Origin: an uncultured Clostridia bacterium
GTDB taxonomy: Bacteria; Bacillota; Clostridia; Lachnospirales; Cellulosilyticaceae
Length of the DNA stretch: 64,000 nucleotides
Direction of reading: 5' to 3'
Assembly (NCBI GenBank): GCA_937981575.1
Contig: CALJNR010000012.1
Span: 1-64,000 of the forward strand
A program made the position numbers and the translations under genes. Numbering within the stretch: the stretch's first letter is position 1; the number at the start of each line of letters is the position of its first letter. The notes under the pieces were generated by a model. The model was not told the DNA's origin, made no database searches, and saw only the letters and a program-made list of their open reading frames with translations. This document shows, piece after piece, positions 1-8,562 of the stretch.

Positions 1-270
1 ACAAACCTTATAGATGAATACGAAAATAAGAATAAAAACTTAAAGGATAAAAAACAACGACTATTAAAAATTCAAAATATAGCTCAAATGCAATTAACAG
101 ATAAAAACGAGATTACCGATGAAATGATTAGAGATTCCGTAAGCAAAATTATCATAAATAACAATGAGGAGATTACCGTAATTCTAAACGGTAATTTCCA
201 AATTCAATCACAATATATAATAAATGATAAACATACATATGCAGATGTGACCGATACTAGATCGTATTGA
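1..270 (+). CDS. Large serine recombinase, C-terminal end only (5' end outside window)
   Basis: The reading frame is open from base 1 to the TGA at 268-270, so only the last 89 residues are visible. They begin with a lysine- and asparagine-rich helix that suggests a coiled coil. The stretch ITDEMIRDSVSKIIINNNEE follows, and it resembles the strand-helix segment that closes many large serine recombinases of phages and integrative elements. The catalytic domain and zinc ribbon would lie to the left of the window. The last few codons and the stop appear to be supplied by the comM-like gene that follows, so this gene probably abuts its own attachment site. The family call rests on the tail alone, so it is moderate. 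Confidence 0.6.
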   Translation, partial: TNLIDEYENKNKNLKDKKQRLLKIQNIAQMQLTDKNEITDEMIRDSVSKIIINNNEEITVILNGNFQIQSQYIINDKHTYADVTDTRSY

Positions 271-640
271 TATTCATCTTGAAACCCACTGTCCTACAGT
301 AAATGACCTGAACACGCCTCATTCTATCTCATCTGAAGAATTGTACAGCAAAGTTAAAACAGCACTAGCTATACAAAGTGAACGCTATAAAGATACTCCG
401 ATAAACTTTAACAGTCAAATTCCATCTAGCAAACTTAAAAAGTATTGTCATTTAACTTCAGATGCCCATGATCTATTAAACAGTTGGTTTGCAAACTCTT
501 CATCCAGTGTCCGCGCTTATGATAAAATCCTACGTTTGGCACTTACTATTTCAGATTTAGCCGAAGCCTCTCGTATTGATACCTCTCATATCTCTCAAGC
601 TATACAGTTTAGACTCCTAGATCATAAATTTTGGGCATAA
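251..640 (+). pseudogene. comM: comM/yifB-type Mg-chelatase-like ATPase, 3' fragment
   Basis: This frame opens after a TGA at 248-250 and starts with ILDRIDIHLE, which matches the LDRIDIH segment in the AAA+ part of ComM/YifB. It continues through the C-terminal helical domain (SSVRAYDKILRLALTISDLA, then AIQFRLLDHKFWA), the normal end of the family. Only about 129 of roughly 500 residues remain. There is no start codon at the break, and the first ATG-like possibility (TTG at 341) has no ribosome site. The upstream part is replaced by the tail of a serine recombinase. I infer that an element integrated inside the gene. Full-length ComM is a helicase-like protein linked to natural transformation and branch migration. 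Confidence 0.75.
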
Positions 641-641
641 A

Positions 642-679
642 AAAACTATATTAAATGGATTTTCATTTAATATAGTTTT
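642..679. terminator. Bidirectional terminator between comM fragment and nrdR
   Basis: A perfect 16-bp inverted repeat (642-657 with 664-679) with a 6-base loop lies between two convergent genes. The A-run on one side and T-run on the other let it act on both strands. It overlaps the last bases of nrdR. Confidence 0.75.
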
Positions 680-1136
680 ATTGTTTTAGCTTTCTAATAA
701 CTTCAAGTTCAGTAATAAATTCTTCAATACTCGTAAACTGTTTGTAAACTGAAGCAAAACGTATATAGGATACTTCATCTAAAGCTTTTAAACTCTCCAT
801 TGCCATCTCTCCAAGAATAGTCGAAGAAAGCTCTTTTGTTTCCATCCCGCTTATCTGGTTTTCAATTTCATCAACTAATAATTCTATTTGTTCTAAAGTA
901 ATGCTTCTTTTATTACAGGAACGTAATATACCCTTTAGCAACTTGTCTCTGTCAAAGGGTTCCCTAGTTAAGTTCTTTTTAACAATCATAACAGGAACTG
1001 TTTCTATTTTTTCATATGTAGTAAATCTCCTGTCACATTTTTCACATTGTCTTCTTCGTCGTATGGATTCATTATCATTTAAGGGTCTAGAATTAAGTAC
1101 TTTTGAGGCACTATACCCACAATAAGGGCATTTCAT
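678..1136 (-). CDS. nrdR: Transcriptional repressor NrdR
   Basis: The 152-aa protein matches the usual NrdR length. An N-terminal zinc ribbon is formed by C3, C6, C31 and C34 (CPYC and CEKC). An ATP-cone domain follows from about residue 46 to 136, with the typical VPVMIVKKNLTREPFDRDKL start. NrdR senses ATP/dATP levels and represses ribonucleotide reductase genes by binding NrdR boxes. No reductase genes lie in this window. It is the last gene before the comM junction and sits downstream of the sporulation sigma operon, as in many Clostridia. Confidence 0.95.
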   Translation of the reverse strand: MKCPYCGYSASKVLNSRPLNDNESIRRRRQCEKCDRRFTTYEKIETVPVMIVKKNLTREPFDRDKLLKGILRSCNKRSITLEQIELLVDEIENQISGMETKELSSTILGEMAMESLKALDEVSYIRFASVYKQFTSIEEFITELEVIRKLKQ

Positions 1137-1193
1137 TTATAATATCCTCCTAATTGTTATATACACAAAGATATCATATATTCAAAATAAAAG

Positions 1194-1460
1194 TCAATAC
1201 TCACTCTCTTTTAAATACTCGTCAATATCTATTTCAATAAGTATAATGTCTTCTCCAATTTTTTTGATCTTTTCCCACGGAATAGCGTATTCTAAATTTT
1301 TTCCGAAAAGTCCCATTATTTTACTGGGGCCTGGAATAATGACCTTATTAATCTTTCCTTCTTTTAAATCCAGTTCAATATCACAAATATACCCCAGTCT
1401 TGACCCATCTAAAGTATTTATAACTTCTTTGTGTTTCATATCCGCAATTCTCATCATCAC
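1194..1460 (-). CDS. YlmC/YmxH family PRC-barrel sporulation protein
   Basis: An 88-aa PRC-barrel protein of the YlmC/YmxH type, with the LDGSRLGYICDIELDLKEG and YAIPWEKIKKIGEDIILIE segments typical of the family. A G-rich ribosome site (GGGGGGAG) stands before a GTG-ATG-ATG run, so any of three adjacent start codons could be used. The family is found in spore formers and is often next to sigG. Its biochemical role is not known. It follows sigG with a gap of only 24 bases and probably belongs to the same transcript. Confidence 0.85.
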   Translation of the reverse strand: MMMRIADMKHKEVINTLDGSRLGYICDIELDLKEGKINKVIIPGPSKIMGLFGKNLEYAIPWEKIKKIGEDIILIEIDIDEYLKESEY

Positions 1461-1484
1461 TAACTCCCCCCACCATTAAACACT

Positions 1485-2258
1485 CTATATATATTTTTTC
1501 ATATGTTTAAGTGCCGTTTTTTCCAACCTGGACACTTGAGCTTGAGAAATTCCTATTTCATTGGCTACTTCCATCTGTGTTTTCCCCGAAAAAAAGCGTA
1601 GCATTAATATTTGTTTTTCTCTGTCATTTAACCTTTTCATTGCTTCTTTCAACGCAATATTTTCAAGCCAAATATCATCTTGACTTTTCTCATCACTTAC
1701 TTGATCCATAATATAAAGCGTGTCACTTTCATCATGATATACAGGCTCAAATAAAGATATAGGATCCTGAATAGCATCAAGTGCAAAAACGATATCTTCT
1801 TTTTTAATGCCTATTTGTTCTGCTATCTCTTGAATATTAGGCTCTTTGGAATTTTTTCTAATAAGCTGTTCTTTCGCTTGAAGTGCTTTGTAAGCAATAT
1901 CTCTTAAAGATCTACTAACCCGAATAGAATTATTGTCTCTAAGATAGCGTCTTATTTCTCCGATAATCATTGGTACTGCATAAGTCGAAAATTTAACATT
2001 TTGTGTGACATCAAAATTATCAATCGCTTTTATAAGCCCAATACATCCTACTTGGAATAAATCATCAACATGTTCGCCTCTGTTGTTGAATCTTTGAATA
2101 ACGCTGAGCACTAATCTAAGATTTCCTCTGATATATTCTTCTCTAGCCGCGTTATCACCTTCTTGGATAAGCTTAAATAATATTTCCTTTTGCTCTGTTG
2201 TTAATATAGGTAACTTAGCGGTATTTACTCCACAAATTTCTACTTTATTTATAGCCAT
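1485..2258 (-). CDS. sigG: Sporulation sigma factor SigG
   Basis: A 257-aa sigma-70 family protein whose start (MAINKVEICGVNTAKLP) and core (LRLVLSVIQRFNNRGEHVDD, then FQVGCIGLIKAIDNFD) closely match SigG of Bacillus. Region 4 ends in a helix-turn-helix (TQMEVANEIGISQAQVSRLE). SigG directs late gene expression in the forespore. It lies just downstream of sigE, as in Bacillus subtilis. In that species sigG is read through from spoIIG but is also transcribed from its own forespore promoter. The 85-base gap here leaves room for one, though I could not identify it with confidence. Confidence 0.95.
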   Translation of the reverse strand: MAINKVEICGVNTAKLPILTTEQKEILFKLIQEGDNAAREEYIRGNLRLVLSVIQRFNNRGEHVDDLFQVGCIGLIKAIDNFDVTQNVKFSTYAVPMIIGEIRRYLRDNNSIRVSRSLRDIAYKALQAKEQLIRKNSKEPNIQEIAEQIGIKKEDIVFALDAIQDPISLFEPVYHDESDTLYIMDQVSDEKSQDDIWLENIALKEAMKRLNDREKQILMLRFFSGKTQMEVANEIGISQAQVSRLEKTALKHMKKYI

Positions 2259-2343
2259 ATCACATGCCTCCTAGTTATACTACTCCAGCACAGGTTAAGT
2301 CTATAGATAATATTTTCCATAATCGTCTTATTTATTCAAATCA

Positions 2344-3096
2344 CTAACTCATTCTATTAATTTCCTTTTTTAATCTCAATATAATCTTTTTTTCCAGCCT
2401 TGAAATATAGGATTGCGAAATGCCAAGTAAATCTGCAACTTCTTTTTGTGTTTTTTCTTTTCCATGTGTACTAAATCCAAACCTTAATTCGACAATTTCT
2501 CGTTCTCTGTCTGATAACTTGAGAAGTGCTTGCTGCAGCAAATTTTTATCAACTTCTTCTTCAATATTCCTATAAATAATATCTGGTTCTGTCCCTAAAA
2601 TATCTGAAAGCAGAAGTTCATTTCCGTCCCAGTCAACATTTAAGGGTTCATCAATAGAAACCTCTGTTTTAAGTTTATTGGTACGCCTTAAAAACATCAG
2701 AATTTCGTTTTCAATACACCTGGATGCATATGTAGCTAATTTAATTTTTTTGCTAGGTTTAAAGGTATTAATTGATTTAATAAGTCCTATTGTTCCAATA
2801 GATATAAGATCTTCCATATGAATTCCAGTATTCTCAAACTTCCGTGCAATATAAACAACAAGCCTTAAGTTTCTTTCAATAAGTATTGTTTTAATCTGTT
2901 TGACTTCTTCTTCATATTCTTCCAGTTCTGAGAGTTTTAGAATTAATGCTTCTTCTTCCTCCCTTGTTAAAGGAGGTGGAAGCACCTCATTTCCTCCAAT
3001 ATAGTGAAGTGCACTTGGAAACTTGCATATTATTTTTATAAGTGCCCTTTGTACCTTTTTTCTGATTTCTTTTATCCACCATTCTACTAATCTCAT
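2344..3096 (-). CDS. sigE: Sporulation sigma factor SigE (pro-sigma-E)
   Basis: A 250-aa sigma factor with the SigE core ([40 protein letters not shown]) and a region 4 helix-turn-helix ([20 protein letters not shown]). About 30 basic and hydrophobic residues precede [14 protein letters not shown]. By comparison with Bacillus this is the pro-sequence, and processing by SpoIIGA occurs at the YIGG region. Active SigE runs early mother-cell gene expression. The gene follows spoIIGA by 11 bases, the classic protease-substrate operon. Confidence 0.95.
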   Translation of the reverse strand: MRLVEWWIKEIRKKVQRALIKIICKFPSALHYIGGNEVLPPPLTREEEEALILKLSELEEYEEEVKQIKTILIERNLRLVVYIARKFENTGIHMEDLISIGTIGLIKSINTFKPSKKIKLATYASRCIENEILMFLRRTNKLKTEVSIDEPLNVDWDGNELLLSDILGTEPDIIYRNIEEEVDKNLLQQALLKLSDREREIVELRFGFSTHGKEKTQKEVADLLGISQSYISRLEKKIILRLKKEINRMS

Positions 3097-3107
3097 GTTT
3101 GTGCCTC

Positions 3108-3974
3108 CTAATTTAATATAAATTCTGGATGAAGAAGTGCATGATATGATTTGTCATGAAATATATTATTAAAAGATATCCCAATAATACATCTGTCAAC
3201 ACTCTTCTTGAAATGACTCCGATGAATAGCAACCTCATCCACTTCAACTCCTAAAAGCATCCCTAAACTGCATCCAACACTATTAAAAGGAATAATATAA
3301 GAAGGAATAAATTCACCGTGACATACAAGTTCTAAAATATCGTTTTTATATTTATTAATAAGCTCTGCCTGTTTAGGTGTAAACAAATCCTTTAAAGCAT
3401 CATATGTAACAACAATTACTGGTTTATGTTCTATAGAAGTATACAGACAGTTTCCCGTATCTAAAATAGATTTAACCAAGATAACCTTGTTGGTATGCTT
3501 TATTGTAATGTCGTATTCAAATGCCGGAAAGATAAGCCTTCTTCTTATTTGATTAAAAGCCATGTAAAACGCTGCGGTGACGACAAATGCAATCATAACA
3601 AGCCAAATCATGCTGATTTCATTAACCTGAGCTTGATATCCACATATAAACCATAAACTAAAGGTCGTGCCTCCTATCAAACAAGCCGTTCCCATACATA
3701 AAATGTAGAGTTTTAGAAATGCTTTGAGAGACAGCGGTTTATAAAGATATAGGATAGGAAGTACTGGAACAATAAGTGCAAATATTAAGTAAGGGATGTT
3801 CTGCAGATGTGGTAGATAAAGAATAATACAATAAATTGCTGCAGCGATTGCACTTGCACCAAACAGTCTTAACTTCTTAACAGGCTTATTAAGTATCATG
3901 CTTACAATATAAAAAATCATCATATCCATGACAAGATTAATTAAAAAGAGTATGTCAATATAAACAACATACAC
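3108..3974 (-). CDS. spoIIGA: Sporulation sigma-E processing aspartic protease SpoIIGA
   Basis: A 288-aa protein with about five membrane segments in the first 140 residues and a cytoplasmic C-terminal half. That half carries the aspartic-protease-like motif LDTG with catalytic D172. SpoIIGA sits in the sporulation septum and cuts the pro-sequence from SigE in the mother cell. The start is a GTG at 3974 preceded by GGGGTG. An overlapping ATG is out of frame. It is first in an operon with sigE and sigG. Confidence 0.93.
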   Translation of the reverse strand: MYVVYIDILFLINLVMDMMIFYIVSMILNKPVKKLRLFGASAIAAAIYCIILYLPHLQNIPYLIFALIVPVLPILYLYKPLSLKAFLKLYILCMGTACLIGGTTFSLWFICGYQAQVNEISMIWLVMIAFVVTAAFYMAFNQIRRRLIFPAFEYDITIKHTNKVILVKSILDTGNCLYTSIEHKPVIVVTYDALKDLFTPKQAELINKYKNDILELVCHGEFIPSYIIPFNSVGCSLGMLLGVEVDEVAIHRSHFKKSVDRCIIGISFNNIFHDKSYHALLHPEFILN

Positions 3975-4009
3975 ATTATCACCCCAAGTAAATTTATTTT
4001 TGCTGAATA

Positions 4010-4047
4010 ACTATATTCTACAAGAAGTTATTTACAAATTTTGTAAA
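4010..4047 (-). promoter_or_regulatory. Candidate spoIIGA promoter with overlapping palindrome
   Basis: On the minus strand TTGTAA (4032-4037) and TATAGT (4010-4015) are 16 bases apart, a reasonable sigma-A-type promoter about 40 bases before spoIIGA. A 17-bp palindrome TTTACAAAATTTGTAAA (4031-4047) covers the -35 element. A TGTAGAA at 4016-4022 differs by one base from the Spo0A box TGTCGAA. The known spoIIG promoter is Spo0A-activated. Assignment of that role here is inference. Confidence 0.4.
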
Positions 4048-4062
4048 ATCGGTAGAGCAGAT

Positions 4063-4097
4063 AAAAAAAAAGATACGACAATATCGTATCTTTTTTG
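4063..4097 (-). terminator. Terminator downstream of ftsZ
   Basis: Stem AGATACGA/TCGTATCT (4071-4078 with 4084-4091) extended by flanking A and T runs, 12 bases after the ftsZ stop. On the minus strand it ends in a long U-run, separating the division cluster from the sporulation operon. Confidence 0.75.
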
Positions 4098-4108
4098 CTT
4101 AACTTTAT

Positions 4109-5218
4109 TTATCTGTTTCTTCTTAAAAACTGTGGTATTTCTACTTGAATATCTTTAATAGGTGTAAATTTCTCTTCCTTAGGCATACTTGGAATTTTTG
4201 GTGCTTTTACCTGCGCTTCAGCTTTTACTTTCTGGATAGGCTGAAAACTTTGTATGTTTACATCTTCATTTTGGAAATCTGTTGCAATAACAGTAATAAT
4301 AATCTCATCACCTAATTCATCATTAATAGAAGTACCGAAGATAATTTCAGCATCAGGATCAACAGCTTCTCTTATTAAGCTCATCCCCACATTAGCTTCC
4401 ATAAGTCCTAGGGTTTCTCCACCACACATGTTGACTAAAACACATCTTGCGCCATCAATGCTTGTATCTAAAAGCGGACTACTGATTGCGTATTTCACGG
4501 CTTCTTCAGCGCGGTTTTCACCAGTAGCCTTTCCAATACCCATGTGTGCAACACCTTTACTATTCATAATGGTTCTTACATCAGCAAAATCCAGGTTAAT
4601 GATTCCAGGATTAGAAATAAGATCCGTTATTCCCTGTACCCCTTGCTGCAAAATATCATCAGCTTTTCGGAATGCATCAACCATAGTTGTCTTTTTATCA
4701 ATAACTTGCAGGATTTTATCATTTGGTATAACAACTAAAGTATCTACACTCTGTTTGAGCTCAGCAATCCCTTTCTCTGCATTAATCATTCTTTTTCTGC
4801 CTTCAAAGCTAAAAGGTTTAGTTACCACCCCTACAGTAAGTATGCCTTGATCTTTGGCAATAGATGCAATAACTGGTGCAGCTCCGGTTCCAGTCCCACC
4901 GCCCATGCCTGCTGTAATAAACAGCATATCTGCACCTTTAATAGCTTGTATAATTTCTTCTCTGCTTTCTTCAGCGGATTTAGTTCCTATTTCAGGATTT
5001 GCTCCAGCCCCTAATCCTCTTGTTATTTTTTCACCTATCTGTATTTTAGTCGGTGCTCCTGATCTTGCTAAAGCTTGGTGATCAGTATTAACTGTAATAA
5101 ATTCAACGCCATTAAGTCCCTTTTCAATCATTCGGTCAACAGCATTATTACCTCCGCCGCCAACTCCTATTACTTTTATTTGAGCACCTTGTAATTCATT
5201 TTCCCATATTTCGAGCAA
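4109..5218 (-). CDS. ftsZ: Cell division protein FtsZ
   Basis: Tubulin-like GTPase that forms the division ring. The GTP-binding loop [10 protein letters not shown], the T7 segment ([15 protein letters not shown]) and a C-terminal tail ending IPQFLRRNR are all present. An ATG at 5236 is in frame, but AAGGGGGAG lies inside that extension, 6 bases before a TTG. The TTG at 5218 then gives [20 protein letters not shown], which aligns with other clostridial FtsZ starts, so I chose it (369 aa). It is the last gene of the division cluster and also has a promoter of its own. ftsA is not beside it. Confidence 0.95.
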   Translation of the reverse strand: MLEIWENELQGAQIKVIGVGGGGNNAVDRMIEKGLNGVEFITVNTDHQALARSGAPTKIQIGEKITRGLGAGANPEIGTKSAEESREEIIQAIKGADMLFITAGMGGGTGTGAAPVIASIAKDQGILTVGVVTKPFSFEGRKRMINAEKGIAELKQSVDTLVVIPNDKILQVIDKKTTMVDAFRKADDILQQGVQGITDLISNPGIINLDFADVRTIMNSKGVAHMGIGKATGENRAEEAVKYAISSPLLDTSIDGARCVLVNMCGGETLGLMEANVGMSLIREAVDPDAEIIFGTSINDELGDEIIITVIATDFQNEDVNIQSFQPIQKVKAEAQVKAPKIPSMPKEEKFTPIKDIQVEIPQFLRRNR

Positions 5219-5240
5219 AACAAACTCCCCCTTCATCAGA

Positions 5241-5269
5241 AGTATAATATTTTCAATTTATAATGTCAC
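5241..5269 (-). promoter_or_regulatory. Candidate ftsZ promoter
   Basis: GTGACA (5264-5269) and TATACT (5241-5246) on the minus strand with 17-base spacing, in the gap between ftsQ and ftsZ. This would allow ftsZ to be transcribed apart from the long upstream operon. Confidence 0.45.
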
Positions 5270-5280
5270 TGCTATAGTTT

Positions 5281-5997
5281 TTATGTAATTGGACTAAGTA
5301 TTGCTTGTCCATTTTTAATATTGGATAAATCTAAAACTCCCATATCATACACATCTTGTGCCTCAATGAGCCACTGGAGTTTTTTGTCAAAATCCCCTAT
5401 ATTCCCAATTATAACATCTAAGTTATCAACATACAAGTGAATTTGTTCAACGTTATAAACATCTATTTTTTTCACTTTATTTTCAAATTTATGCTTTTTT
5501 AGAATACGGATTATTTCTAAACCAGTTAATAAAGTATCTTCATTTTCAACTGGCAAATATTCGCCTATCTTAAATTTACTAAACCTAACCCCTTTTATAA
5601 TAGGAAGAGCAACATTATCTTTGTGCGTTTGCTCGATAACTTGTCCTTGTTCATCCAAACAAAGATATGTCCCCATAAAAGGAACATATCCCAAAGGTTC
5701 TCTTTCAGATACTCTAATAATCATTTTTCCTGGAAAAACATACTTCACTGAAACATCTCTGATATACGGAAGCCTCTGCAGCTGTTTTTTAACTTCCTTA
5801 GGCATCGTATTAAGAATATGATTATTATCCGCCATAGAAATTTTAATAATTTCCTCATCAGTATACCAATTATTATCTTGAACTTCAATATGTGTGATGG
5901 TCCACATAGGCAATGTCAAAATAATAACAGCTGACAGGATAAGCATAGCGACTATATATACTTTTTTCTTAAGTAATTTTCTATTATATTGTTTCAA
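5281..5997 (-). CDS. ftsQ: Cell division protein FtsQ/DivIB
   Basis: A 238-aa bitopic membrane protein. A short basic cytoplasmic tail and one membrane anchor (about residues 13-33) are followed by a POTRA domain (ITHIEVQDNNWYTDEEIIKI, then LQRLPYIRDVSVKYVFPGKM) and the FtsQ/DivIB beta domain. The protein links early and late division proteins at the septum through FtsL and FtsB/DivIC. It sits 6 bases after murA, in the normal cluster order murA-ftsQ-ftsZ. Confidence 0.9.
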   Translation of the reverse strand: MKQYNRKLLKKKVYIVAMLILSAVIILTLPMWTITHIEVQDNNWYTDEEIIKISMADNNHILNTMPKEVKKQLQRLPYIRDVSVKYVFPGKMIIRVSEREPLGYVPFMGTYLCLDEQGQVIEQTHKDNVALPIIKGVRFSKFKIGEYLPVENEDTLLTGLEIIRILKKHKFENKVKKIDVYNVEQIHLYVDNLDVIIGNIGDFDKKLQWLIEAQDVYDMGVLDLSNIKNGQAILSPIT

Positions 5998-6003
5998 ATA
6001 TAA

Positions 6004-7254
6004 CTACTCCTCTTCTTGTATATCTGCTCCTATTTTTCTAAGGTCAGAGGCAATATCCTGATAACCTCTTTTTATATGATGAATATTTTCCACAATTGTA
6101 GTTCCTTGGGCGCCTAATCCAGCTAGAAGCAAAGCAGCGCCGCCTCTTAAATCTTCTGTATAAACACTTGTTCCCATTAAAAACGGCGTAGGTTTTATAA
6201 TGGCTATTCTTCCTTCGATATTAATATTCGCACCCATTCTTATAAGTTCATAAGCCGGCTTAAATCTTGCCTCGAATAAGTTTTCCTTAATAATACTCAT
6301 TTCATTACATGTACATAGAAGGGCCATCATTTGAGACTGCATATCCGTTGGATACCCTGGATAAGGCTCCGTTGTAATATTTACGCCCTTTAATTGTTTT
6401 GGAGAAATGAGCGTTATCTGATCCGCATCTTCAATAATAGTGCACCCTGTTTCTTCAAGTTTAGATAATGTAGCTCTTAAGTGCCCAGGGTTAACATCTT
6501 TTAATGTAACAGACCCTCTCGTAATTGCAGCTGCAACCAAATAGGTTCCAGCAATAATACGGTCTGGTATAGCTTTATAGGCTACTGCATGTAACTTTTT
6601 TACCCCTTGAATGTATATGATTTCTGTACCTGCTCCAGATATTTTAGCTCCACAGGCATTTAAATAATTTTGCAAATCGATAATTTCCGGCTCCCTGGCC
6701 GGATTATAAATGATAGTATCTCCTGCTGCTAATGTAGCTGCTAACATAATATTTTCTGTTGCACCTACACTGGGAAAGTCAAGATGAATTTTAGCGCCTT
6801 GAAGGTGTGAACTCTTACAAATAATAAAACCATGCTCTTCAGTAACAGTAATACCCATTTTTTTAAACGCTGCCAAGTGCAGGTCTATAGGCCTTGCACC
6901 TAATGGGCATCCTCCCGGATAGCTAATTTTAGCTTTTCCAAACCTCCCTATTATAGCTCCTAGAAGTATAATAGAAGAGCGCATTTTCCTTACTAGTTGT
7001 TCTGATATGTCATAGCTTTGTATCGAACTAGTATCTATAATTAGTGTTTTATTATCCCACTTAATATTGCAACCTAATTGCTGAAGGATTTCTATCATAC
7101 TCTCTACATCCAATATTTTTGGGCAATTATAAAGGTATGTTGTATTTCCACTTAATATGGTTGCCGCTATAATTGGCAGAACTGCATTCTTGCTTGCATC
7201 CACATGCAATTCACCTTCTAGACGCTTACCTCCATGAATAATATATTTACTCAT
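6004..7254 (-). CDS. murA: UDP-N-acetylglucosamine 1-carboxyvinyltransferase MurA
   Basis: A 416-aa EPSP-synthase-fold enzyme that transfers enolpyruvate from PEP to UDP-GlcNAc, the first committed step of peptidoglycan synthesis. The catalytic cysteine is C116 in YPGGCPLGARPIDLH, so fosfomycin sensitivity would be expected. K22-N23 of the substrate site are in SKNAVLP. In many clusters murG lies between ftsW and murA, but here only 72 bases separate them. Confidence 0.95.
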   Translation of the reverse strand: MSKYIIHGGKRLEGELHVDASKNAVLPIIAATILSGNTTYLYNCPKILDVESMIEILQQLGCNIKWDNKTLIIDTSSIQSYDISEQLVRKMRSSIILLGAIIGRFGKAKISYPGGCPLGARPIDLHLAAFKKMGITVTEEHGFIICKSSHLQGAKIHLDFPSVGATENIMLAATLAAGDTIIYNPAREPEIIDLQNYLNACGAKISGAGTEIIYIQGVKKLHAVAYKAIPDRIIAGTYLVAAAITRGSVTLKDVNPGHLRATLSKLEETGCTIIEDADQITLISPKQLKGVNITTEPYPGYPTDMQSQMMALLCTCNEMSIIKENLFEARFKPAYELIRMGANINIEGRIAIIKPTPFLMGTSVYTEDLRGGAALLLAGLGAQGTTIVENIHHIKRGYQDIASDLRKIGADIQEEE

Positions 7255-7326
7255 TTAGAGCACCTCCTGAAATAGGTAAGCTTCTATAAAACCATTTTAT
7301 TCCTTCCAGTGGAAATATGTTACAGA

Positions 7327-8562
7327 TTACTTCTGTACCTTTTGAATATTAGCAGATGTAGATATGTTTAAAAGGATTCCAAGCGTTCCTAAGAGTACCG
7401 CAAGAGCTGTCCCACCATAGCTTACAAGGGGAAGCTGCATCCCTGTTGTAGGTATACTATTAGTATTTACAGCAACATTAATAAGCACTTGTATTCCCAC
7501 CATGGTTGATATGCCAACAGCAACTAACGTTCCAAAATAATCCGAGGCTCTTATGGCTACCACAAGCCCCCTTATGACCAAAATAGTATAACCTAAAAGT
7601 AATACAATAGCGCCAACAAGCCCCAGTTCTTCACAGATTACTGCAAAAATAATGTCATTATGGGGTTCTGGCAAAAACCCTAGTTTTTGTATCCCTTTCC
7701 CAAGGCCTACACCAAAAACACCTCCTGAACCAACAGCATATAAGGACTGTATAGGCTGATAGCCTTTATCCTTCGGGTCAATCCATGGATCTTTCCATAC
7801 GCGTATACGGTCTAAACGATATCCTTTTAAGAATTTATTGACAATCGGAATATTAGGGTCTGTTCCCGGCTCCGTAGACATCGCTAAGTAATAAACCCCT
7901 CCAGCTAATACAAATGCAATGATCCCAAACAAAATATAGTACCATACTTTTGTACTTGTAATAAATATAATCATCGTTCCTATAAAGAAAATAACAATGG
8001 CTGAGCTTAAATTCTCAATTGCAACAATCCCCGTTGGCAAAAGAACTATAAGCCATGCCCTAATAATATATTTTAGTTTGTTCATCTCTTTCCTGTGACT
8101 TATAATATAGGCAGAAAGCATAAGAACTACACTAATCTTAGCAATCTCTGAGGGTTGAAATTGCGTAAACCCTAGGTTGATCCAACGTTTTGCACCATTA
8201 ATTGTTTCCCCTATAAACATAACACTGATAGATAACAAAAGACTAGTAACGTACAAACCTCCAGCTAATATGCGATTTGACAGTATACGATAATTAAACT
8301 TAAAAGTTACAGCCAGCATAATGATAATTCCTACAGATCCTATAACAAGCTGCTTCATAGCAAATGCTGATGGTGCACTTCCTTTTACTGTTGCATAATA
8401 AAAACTAGCACTGTATACCATAATAATCCCAAATCCAACGATTAATAAAATAATAGCGAGCAAAATAATATCTGGTGTATTTTTTGTTGTCTTTTTCGTC
8501 TGCTTTGTAAGGTTAGCTGCTGCCGCCCTTTGAACAGTCATTCTCTTCACCCTTCCAAACAA
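7327..8562 (-). CDS. ftsW: SEDS-family peptidoglycan polymerase FtsW
   Basis: A 411-aa polytopic membrane protein of the FtsW/RodA/SpoVE family with about ten membrane segments. The conserved loop near residues 245-310 (DRIRVWKDPWIDPKDKGYQP, then GLGKGIQKLGFLPEPHNDII) is present. FtsW polymerises glycan strands with its partner PBP. The gene overlaps murD by 16 bases, and an internal ATG (MTVQ) seven codons in is an alternative start. Membership of the mur-fts cluster favours FtsW or SpoVE over RodA. Sequence alone does not separate those two. Confidence 0.9.
   Translation of the reverse strand: MFGRVKRMTVQRAAAANLTKQTKKTTKNTPDIILLAIILLIVGFGIIMVYSASFYYATVKGSAPSAFAMKQLVIGSVGIIIMLAVTFKFNYRILSNRILAGGLYVTSLLLSISVMFIGETINGAKRWINLGFTQFQPSEIAKISVVLMLSAYIISHRKEMNKLKYIIRAWLIVLLPTGIVAIENLSSAIVIFFIGTMIIFITSTKVWYYILFGIIAFVLAGGVYYLAMSTEPGTDPNIPIVNKFLKGYRLDRIRVWKDPWIDPKDKGYQPIQSLYAVGSGGVFGVGLGKGIQKLGFLPEPHNDIIFAVICEELGLVGAIVLLLGYTILVIRGLVVAIRASDYFGTLVAVGISTMVGIQVLINVAVNTNSIPTTGMQLPLVSYGGTALAVLLGTLGILLNISTSANIQKVQK

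Noticed and set aside
4254-4850. 198-aa plus-strand frame opposite ftsZ
   Set aside because: Long only because of the codon bias of ftsZ. It has no family features and no ribosome site.
5219-5236. ATG start for ftsZ at 5236
   Set aside because: The AAGGGGGAG ribosome site lies within these codons, and the TTG at 5218 fits both spacing and family alignment.
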